A stretch of DNA of 64,000 bases from Allomyces arbusculus (lineage: Eukaryota > Blastocladiomycota > Blastocladiomycetes > Blastocladiales > Blastocladiaceae), in assembly GCA_027604705.1 (NCBI GenBank), contig JADHYV010000019.1:147637-211636 (forward strand), read 5' to 3'. A program made the position numbers and the translations under genes. Below, in pieces: positions 56,560-64,000 of the stretch. The notes below the pieces were generated by a model. The model searched no databases and was not told the origin of the DNA. It saw only the letters and a list, made by a program, of their open reading frames with translations. How positions within the stretch are numbered: the stretch's first letter is position 1; every line of letters starts with the position of its first letter.

Positions 56560-59500
56560 ATACTCATCGTCCATGCTGAGAGAACATGTGCATGCAAAAA
56601 TGTGTCTCAAGGGGCTGTGACACATGGGCGGAACTAACTCACCATCATGCTGCAGAGAATACCATTCAGTCCACCACCTGCACATCTTTGGTCATTTGTT
56701 GAGCAGTATGTTTGCATGTTTTATGTGCTGCAAGTGAAGAACCACTGGAGAAACACAAATATATAATATGCATGGGAAACAAGACAAGAGAAACAAGGCT
56801 GCCCAAAGGATGGAGTAGTCTTTGCTTCCAAAGTGGCATATCCAGCTTATTGCCCAAATAGGCGTGGTTGCAGGGCCACCATCAGATGGCTGTCCTGACA
56901 GCTCCCTTGGCACTCAACAGCTGGTATTTGGTTTGGCCAGTGACAGCTCACATAACCATGCTCATATGGATGGCTGATTACAGACCTTGAGCAAAGTCCT
57001 GACCCATTGTGTGGCCTGTTGTGGCCTGTTAAAAACTATGTTATGGCCAATCTCTGCAAGACGTATTGCAGAGATTTTTTCTCAGGAATGTCAACACAGA
57101 CACAAGGTATCTCTCAGGTTGCAGCAGGGCTGACCTGAGGTTTTTGCAATGCAACACAATGGATCCACTCCAACAACCACCTCCAGCCCACTTCAAGAAT
57201 GCCCACCATGGCCACACCCTGCTTCTGCAGTCCTTGCCTGTCAACTCATCCAGATCAAATGGAATACAGTGGCGGGTGCAGTTTGGGTGGACCCAAAAGT
57301 GGTGGTGGGGTAAGGGTGCAACAAGTCCACCTTTCTTTCCACACACAACACCACAATGATGGCGGCTCATGATGCAGTGGCAGCAGTTGCGGATCATGTG
57401 CAACAACAGCATGTTTGGCATGACCACCTGCTGCAACTGGTGGAATAACAGGAGCAGATTGTTGCAGTCCATGAAATTGGTTGGGGAGCACAGGCACACT
57501 GCAGAACCATTACCAGCAAAGCAATGCTGGTGCTAACATCATAATTGATGATTCAATGGAAGTGGAGCAAGCGTGACACAGTCACCTTGTCTTGTGTGAC
57601 ATCTGTGGTATGTCCCATAGAATTTCATGTTATTCGTGAGAAATTGAACAGAAGCAGGGATGTCTAAACCTTGGGGAAAAACTCGTCTCAGGACTTTGCT
57701 AAAAGTCTCTAGAATTGATTCACAGCCTCTGACCTGGCCATCCCCTTCATCCTCTTCCTTCATGCCACCTGCTGCTCTTCTGTCCAGTTCAAGTATTCCA
57801 AGTTCCTGAGCTGTTGTTTACTGCCCTTCCCAGCCACCAATGACCATCTTCTCACCAAGCACTGCCATCATTGGCACATGATGTTGTGTGTGTCAGCCTT
57901 CTCCTTCAGCTGCCACTTTTTTCCACTGTCTCATTTCAACCAGCAGCAATGATGTCAACTGGCCTCCTCCACATGGGTTGATCATGGCCACCAGGCTGGT
58001 GGTGTTGCTGACATTGGCGCACATCTCATTTTGCTCTTCACTAGGTCCAATGCTGTGGGTCTCTGTCTGTACATGTGCAACACCATGACACACACACTTG
58101 ACAGCCAGCTGTTGGCAATCCCTCCCCCTGACCAAGTCCATTGCAGCTGCCAACACTGACCATGCTGCTGACACCATTGCTCTTCCTTGCTTGCTCTCTG
58201 CTCAGACAGTGCTGCAGGTCGCCATCCATGCATGCATGAAACACTGTCACCCATGCAACTGATGGCATGCAGAAGCAGTTTGTGGGTGCCACTGCTGCCT
58301 GCACATGCATTGCTCACAGAGTCAATGCCCCATTTCTTTGGTTTTTTTGTTGTGTCCCCTTGGTGAAGACAAACGTGTTGCAGAGTGGGTTCAAATGGCT
58401 GGGGAGCCCATCAGTGGGTACTCATGCCACCTGCCCTGCCCCACTGGAAGAGAACTGCCCACTAATGCAAATTGTCCCTGTCACTCAGGTCCATACCATC
58501 TTCCTTTTTGTTGTCCACCATTTGGTCTGCACATTGGTTGTCTATATTGTCAGAGTTGAAGTTGAATACATGGTGCCACCTGCCTTGCCCCACCAAAACA
58601 GCACTGCCTGCTCACGCATTTTGTCACTGTCACTCAGAGCATCATAATAGCCATTGTCAACACGCACATTTTGCCTGGTTTTTGAGGACTCACAACACAT
58701 GCCATTCCCACCTCCAGGCCATTTGCACACTGCTAGCTTTGTGGTGAAACAGGACACAACAATCACCTGTGCCTCTTGCTGAGCCTGGGCTCCCTTGCCC
58801 TTCTCCTCTGCTAGTTTTGTGCCAGCAGCCTGCCCTTGAAGCCATCTGTGTGTCCCACAGTGTCTAACCCCTCCCCCTGACCATGATAATGGCTGCCAAT
58901 AGCAACTGTGCTATTGACACCACTGCTCACCCTCGCTTGGTCTCCACTTGGATGGTGCTGCAAGTTGCCATTCTGCACAGATGTAACACTGATGGCATGC
59001 AGAAATGATTTGCAGCTGCCACTGTTGCTGGCATGTGCTTCACCAACAGGATTGACACTGTTCTTTTTGCTGTTTTTGTGTTCCCTCAGTGACAGCAACC
59101 ACATTGCAGAGTGGGTTCAAAAAGCTGGTGGGACTGCTGGTGGGTGCTTGTTGTACTCCCTGCTCTGCCCCACCAGAAAAGATTCACCTGCTGATGCATT
59201 TCATCCCTGCCACTCAGGTCCAAACTGTTTTACTCTATGTTGTCCACCAGTTGATCTGTGGGGTTGTCCATATTGTTGGAGTCAAAGTTGAATACATGGT
59301 GCTGCCACACTGCCCCAGTGCACTGAATGATGGGGTGGAGGGTGAAGTTGAGGTTTGGCCAGTGTTGTTTGCTGTTCTTCATGTTTTGGGCTTGTTCATT
59401 GTTTTCTGCACCCAGTAGGTGCTTGGGGTGGGAGAGCAAGTTTGCATGGTATTGTGATCTGACCTGTGTTGGTTTTGGAGTCTCAGGGTCCAGCAAAGTC

Positions 59501-59640
59501 AGGAGCCACCACATAGTGCTTCACCCTGGGTGGAAATTGGTGCAGACCAGTGTAATCTCGCCTATAATCAGGAACAGCCTCTTGAATTGAGAGGCAAGAA
59601 GCAATCCCAACATGAAGGAACTAGTGCAGCCAGTTGCGGG
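56560..59640. repeat. CpG-depleted, TG/CA-rich repeat block with internal duplication
   Basis: About 3 kb sharply unlike the rest: AT-richer, dense in TG, CA and CTG/CAG-like words, and almost without CG dinucleotides (I count only about 15). Two segments of roughly 0.5 kb, about 58110-58600 and 58860-59330, align along their length at an offset near 730-750 bases. Matching landmarks are CCCTCCCCCTGACCA (58120 and 58869), TTGCAGAGTGGGTTCAAA (58378 and 59104) and GTTGAATACATGGTGC (58561 and 59288). No terminal repeats or transposase are found. Best reading: an old repeated or transposon-derived sequence methylated at CpG and decayed to TpG/CpA. Confidence 0.75.
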
Positions 59641-61132
59641 CCAATTGACATCAGAAAATGAACAAAAATCTGCAGTAAGGGCGATTCTGGTCCTCTGGGG
59701 GCGTTGCGGCACAGTGTTGACCGCTCCCACGCGAATTGAACTGACGCGGTCACAACAGCCATCTGAAAGGGTTGACACTTGGCAGGGCGAGATTCAGTGA
59801 CGGTGGGAAACTGGCTGGTTGCAGCGGCGGTGCGGCGGCGTGTTGGCGCCATCATTTGTGCGCCGCTTGTTGTCGCTGTCTCGCGCGCGCACCGCGCGCA
59901 TTGTTCGCAGGGGAGTCTCTTTGGCGTTCGCGCTCCCTCTGCTCGCTTTCATCTCATGTGGTTATGAAAGCAAGAGGAGGCGTGCGCACGCGGGGGTGGG
60001 GCGGTCGGGTGATGCCGGAGCCATTGCTGGCGAGCGGAGAAAACCGGGTGGTTTCGGTGTACGTGGCGCGCTGCGTCCGCAGGAGAGCGAACGTGATCGA
60101 ACGAGTCTGTGCCTGTGCGATCAAGCTTGCAGCGTATCGTGCGCAACGCGCCGCACGCACGCGCATTGCGCATGTGGAGAGGGCAGCGGGTTCGCGCCTG
60201 GGTGCGCACGAGCACGATTAGGGCGGAGGCCTTCGAGCGGGTGCTGTGCCTGTGTTGCCGACGGAGGGTGGCGTGCTGACCGAACTGGCCGGTGCGTCCT
60301 GGAGACTGCAAGCAGGGCTTGGTAAATGAGAGGAGCTTCGCGGAGCTTTCCGTGCTTGTCGGTTGCGCCGTCATCATCAACCGCCGGACGTGTGGGGGTG
60401 GGTGTGGGTCGCTGGGCGGCCCCGGCGTGGTGGTGGGCGAGCGCGACGCTGATTGGCCCGAGGCGACAAGTGGTTGCGGCACGTGATGGCATACGGGAGG
60501 CACGCGTGTGAAACAAAACGGGCGCTTGTCGTTCGAGAGGTCTCGGTGCCGCGGGGCTGCGAGGCATTCTGAGACAGCCTTTGCACGGCCCCACGTTTCC
60601 GCAGGCACGGACGTGCCTGGCCGCAGCTTCTTCCACACCCAGACCCCCAACGCCGCAGCCACGGCCCAGTCTTGGCTCCCCCTGGTGTGCATGGCAGAGC
60701 AATGCAGTCGGCGAGCTGGTCCCTGCCGATAGCCGCCCCCGCCCGCACCAACCATTGAGAGGCAGTAAATAGGAGCGCACGCCCACACCGAACGCACCCC
60801 ACTGTCGACTTGGCCGCCCGCGCACAGCCATCGCTGCTTTCGCGACGCGTTGCGACGCTGGTGCTGACTTGCGCTGCCCGCCTGCTGACGCTCTCGCTCT
60901 CGGAGCTCGCCGGAGTTCAAGAGCAGCGGCTCCCCCCGACGTGCGCGCGCTCTCCCGCGCTCTCTCCATCTCTCCTCCAACTGCCGCTCTTTGCCCGACG
61001 CAGCTGCCGCTCCTTGCCCGACCCAGCTGCCGACTTCAAGACCACTGCCGCGACTCGTCATTCGCGCCAGCCCACCCACCACCACCCGACACTCAACCTT
61101 ACCGCGCCCCGCCAACCCTTCATTCGACTGCA
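59641..61132. other. Upstream region of the MPV17-family gene, no gene seen
   Basis: Composition returns abruptly to CpG-dense, GC-rich DNA around 59690. Several long overlapping frames on both strands are compositional. A TA-rich spot (CAGTAAATAGG, near 60764-60774) and a long pyrimidine-rich leader (about 60900-61120) probably belong to the promoter and 5' UTR of the downstream gene. Confidence 0.35.
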
Positions 61133-61970
61133 ATGGTCCTGCGCTCACCGACCGCGCAGAAGTTCCTCAAGTCCTCGCTCACGGCGTGCGCGCTCTTCAC
61201 GGCGAGCGACGTGGTCGCGCAACGCGTCGTGACCGTGCCCAACTCGGAACACCCGGCACCATACTCGACGAGGGAGTTTTTCAAAACCACCTATGACCCG
61301 CACCGCACCGTGCGCATGGCGCTGACGGGCCTCCTGGTCAATGGTGCGCATCCAGGCCATCCAGGCCATCCAGGCCTCACCCAGCCGACGAGGCGCGCAT
61401 CATCGTGCCATCATCAGCTGACAGCCGGCGGCGCTTGCGCTCTTGTGACCTTCCTCTTTTCTAGGCCCGTGGTTCATGGCCGGTTTCGCCGCCATGGACA
61501 AGCTCTACCCCGTCAGGCACGCGATTTCGACGACGGCCCCGGCATGGCGTGCACCGCTGATGCGCGCCATTAAGAAGGCGTTGACGTTCCACACGATTGT
61601 GAACCCGCCCTACCTCGTCATGTTTGTCTCGTTCACGACCGCCGTCGAGTACCTGCAATCGACGCGGTTCGGTGCGCCGTTGCCACCGGACCACAACACC
61701 GAGTTGGTCGACCGGCTCCAGTCGCGCGTCGGGACCAAGGTCGTGCCCATGATCATCGCCGGCACGTTCCTGTGGCCGTGGTTCAACACGCTCAATTTCT
61801 GGCTCTTCAACGGCACTGCGCGCGTCATTGCCATGAACACGGTCGGGCTCGGGTGGAACGCGTACCTGTCATGGTACCTTGCGACGCACCCACACTCGGA
61901 AGAGGAGGTCGAGGAGGTGTTTGAGGAGGAGGTCGGGCAGATGGTGATGGTGGAGGCTGCCGAGTTGTAA
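61133..61970 (+). CDS. MPV17/PXMP2-family membrane protein
   Basis: Members are small four-helix proteins of the mitochondrial inner membrane or peroxisome, thought to form channels or regulate metabolite flux (MPV17, SYM1, PXMP2). Two exons, 61133-61343 and 61465-61970, close in phase 1 and give 238 residues. The N-terminus TAQKFLKSSLTACALFTASD matches the family start that leads into DVVAQ. The second exon has GPWFMAGFAAMDKLYP, then the pattern PPYLVMFVSFTTAVEYLQ, and VPMIIAGTFLWPWFNTLNFW, the counterpart of the family motif WPxxNFxNFxxVP. It ends with an unusual acidic tail (EEEVEEVFEEEVGQ). The intron contains a short tandem GGCCATCCA repeat near 61352-61377. The paralogue (MPV17, SYM1 or PXMP2) cannot be told by eye. 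Confidence 0.85.
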
Positions 61971-64000
61971 ATAACCGCACGGAGCGAAGTCGCAGCGCAG
62001 TCGTGGCAACATTTTTGTAATATTCGTCCGGGCACGACTAATGGGAACAAGTTGCGCAATGCTCCATGCGCGGATACCAATCGTCTTTGGCGTCGTTCGA
62101 CGGTTTCTTTGCTTTTCTCTGTAAGCCAACGCGGTACAATCCATCATCCTCGTCAATACGGCCGCGACAACGCCGCTGTTCGGCCTGCTGGACGCGCTGT
62201 TCATGTTGCTGGGTTGAGCCCTTGCCGCCGCCGGGCACAAGGCTGCATTGTTGGGCTCGAAAACAGAGTTCAACGGATCGAGTCAGTGCAGGGTTTGGGA
62301 ACGAAACGACACGTTGTAAACAAAGAGCGCCATCCAAAACTTGTGCCACGCGGTGCCGCTTTTGCTTCGGCAGTGCCACGACCTTCGTCCTCAGCCCCGG
62401 GTACACCGTGGTGAGCTTTACCGCAGGCACTGCGGTGTCTTGATCCTTGATCGCCATATTGATGGGCGACCAATGCACGCCGCTCTGACCGAGAACTGCC
62501 CAAAGCATGTCGGCAACAAAGTGAAAAGCACCACTCACGAGTCGGACCACCAGGCCGGCTGTCGGGTGTTGGGCGGCGGTTACCTTACTGTACCGCACAA
62601 ACGCCGCCCAACAACACGACGCGTACGACCCTGCAAGCACGTTACTCACGCACTCTGCCCTGTAATCAACCCGCGCGTGAGTATTTCGAGCGACCGTGCG
62701 CGCGTATGTACCGCTGGGTCCACCGGGCCCAATCTTGCGCGCCAGCTCGACGCGTGCCCGCGCTGCGCGCGCCCACGCACAACACTTGAATTCTACATCT
62801 CTCGGTCCCCAGGCACTTTGCTCCTGCATTTCTCCAGGCGCGGCTCGCCAAACTGGTCGTCGATGTTGCCATCGAATATCGTTTTCGTGCCGCCTGCGAG
62901 TGAGCATTTTTGTAAATTCGCTCGTGACGACCGACCGGAAACAACCGCAACGACCGTGTCGCCTCATGGCCGCGCACGCTTCCGGCGGGCGCTTCTCTCA
63001 TGACAATTCTGGACGCGTGACTACCCTTGCCGACCTCGTCACGCGGCACCTCGCCGCGGAGACAGTGCTGGATCGACGTGGGCATGCTCGCCGAGAAACC
63101 GCGACGCGTCACGACCGGCATTGGACCCTTGATCGCCGCCACATCGCGCGTGCGCTTGATGTCCGGCTGCGCGGCGCGCACGCATGTCTCGCGCGCGGCC
63201 TGAGCACGGCACGCGCGCGCAGGCGCGGACGTCTCTTGAACCGGCCAGACAAGTGTCTTGCATATTTACCGCAGGCGGCCTTCAATTACCGCGGGCGCGC
63301 TGCAAGCAGCAGCTCCTGCACACACTGCGCGTCGATCCGTTGAGCGTTCGCCCGGCGCATTTGCGCGCGCCAACGCAGCACGCAGCAACGGCCGACGACG
63401 CGGTCACAGGCGGTCTCAATCCAAGGACGAAATCTGTTACCGATGGCGAGTCCGCGGGATGTGGTTCCGGCGAAGGAACGACACTTGTCGTGGACAGACG
63501 CCAAGCGACTGCACTCGTCGATCAGTCTTGAGTCGACGACGTGTGGCAGGCCTTTTTTGCGTGCGGCCTCTCATGGGCTCGCGAAGACGCGTCCATTGTT
63601 GCCGCGACTGGTCGTGACGGCCGAAGTGCGTGCTGCCGTCGACCGACGACCTCGAGCGGAAGATGGCGCGATGGACCGGGAGGGGGGAGGGGGGGGAGGG
63701 GGGGGGGGAGGCAGCGACGGCGGTTTTGGCGCGAGTGGACACGCTCGGCCGTTCACTCGCGTAGCGCACCCGCATCGTAGGCACTTGATCCCCGCGTCTG
63801 GCTGGTTGGGAGTCAGACAGGACGAGCTGCGACTGCCGTTGCCCCCGGACGACTCCGCGATCTTTCATCCTCCCGAGACGACTGTCTTTGAGTCAGTCGG
63901 ACCGCACGTTGCTCGCGCGCCCACCATACCCTTCCCATTTTGGGGGGGGGGGGGGGGGGGGCCCCCCCCGGGGCGCCGGGGGGGGGGGACCACGCGGGGG
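61971..64000. other. Terminal region, no gene supported, homopolymer end
   Basis: The minus strand is open from 62967 to 62038 (309 codons, with stretches such as VSGAFHFVADMLWAVLGQSG), but composition and missing homology leave it unsupported. Another minus stretch near 63080-63180 (VAAIKGPMPVVTRRGFSASM) is equally uncertain. Runs of G occur at about 63678-63710, and the final 60 bases are almost only G and C runs, which looks like low-quality contig end rather than biology. Confidence 0.35.
63943..63990. repeat. PolyG/polyC terminal run, probably artefact
   Basis: About 19 G, then 8 C, then further G runs at the very end of the sequence. It is not a telomere repeat. Such runs are typical of poor basecalls at a contig or gap edge. 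Confidence 0.7.

Noticed and set aside
59949-61148. Minus-strand open frame of 399 codons upstream of the MPV17-family gene
   Set aside because: Arg/Ala/Gly-rich, no motif, covers a likely promoter and leader; compositional.
62038-62967. Minus-strand open frame of 309 codons
   Set aside because: Some stretches look protein-like, but the start is not an obvious gene start and no family or splice pattern supports it.
1-64000. CRISPR arrays, rRNA genes, complete transposons with transposase or reverse transcriptase
   Set aside because: No regularly spaced repeats, rRNA-like sequence or mobile-element enzyme was seen; the genome is eukaryotic.
63943-64000. Telomere at the window end
   Set aside because: The run is G and C homopolymer, not a telomeric repeat such as TTAGGG.

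Overview
The window is GC-rich eukaryotic DNA that reads as nuclear sequence of an early-diverging, probably zoosporic fungus; Blastocladiomycota would fit, but this is inference. The evidence is dense genes with many short introns (about 45-100 nt, mostly GTACGN/GTGCGN...YAG), fungal-type proteins (Rieske protein, NT-C2 protein, an OAC1/SLC25A35-like carrier), and genes that yeasts lack but flagellate or animal-like lineages keep (a DNAH1-like dynein tail, WDR27, APC7, a two-motif CDGSH protein). Exon joins below were worked out by hand from splice sites and reading-frame closure; no transcript data were available.

Layout. 0.6-9 kb: a HOOK dynein adaptor (+), a gene-poor stretch, and a long minus-strand gene encoding a dynein heavy-chain tail without a motor. 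9-19 kb: a four-helix membrane protein (+), a small two-helix protein (+, weakly OCIA-like), mitochondrial 2-Cys peroxiredoxin (-), CDGSH iron-sulfur protein (-), ZNHIT2 (+), APC7 (-) and a membrane-anchored SET protein (-). 19-33.5 kb: a large C2H2 protein with SUMO-interaction-like motifs (-), WDR27 (+), a protein with about 22 copies of an APLPASTxDLA repeat (+), and an NT-C2 protein (+). 33.5-47 kb: POLD2 (-), Rieske protein RIP1 (+), a broken Crinkler-like P-loop gene (-), NXT1 (+), a mitochondrial carrier with C-terminal EF-hands (-), CPSF30/YTH1 (+) with a decayed partial copy behind it, and a J-domain protein (-). 47-51.6 kb is gene-poor. 51.6-56 kb: a full ABCC-type transporter with strong codon bias. 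56.5-59.6 kb is an AT-richer, CpG-starved repeat block. 61-62 kb: an MPV17/PXMP2-family protein. The last 2 kb has no gene I can support and ends in homopolymer runs that look like assembly noise.

Most genes are housekeeping: DNA replication (POLD2), mRNA 3'-end processing and export (CPSF30, NXT1), cell cycle (APC7), R2TP-linked assembly (ZNHIT2), mitochondria (RIP1, peroxiredoxin, CDGSH protein, carrier, MPV17-like). They are not an operon or a cluster. Convergent pairs are tightly packed (stop codons 26 and 17 nt apart). The most unusual items are the APLPASTxDLA repeat protein, the motorless dynein tail, the carrier with its calcium module at the wrong end, an intronic poly(A) site inside the CPSF30 gene, and the CpG-depleted island.
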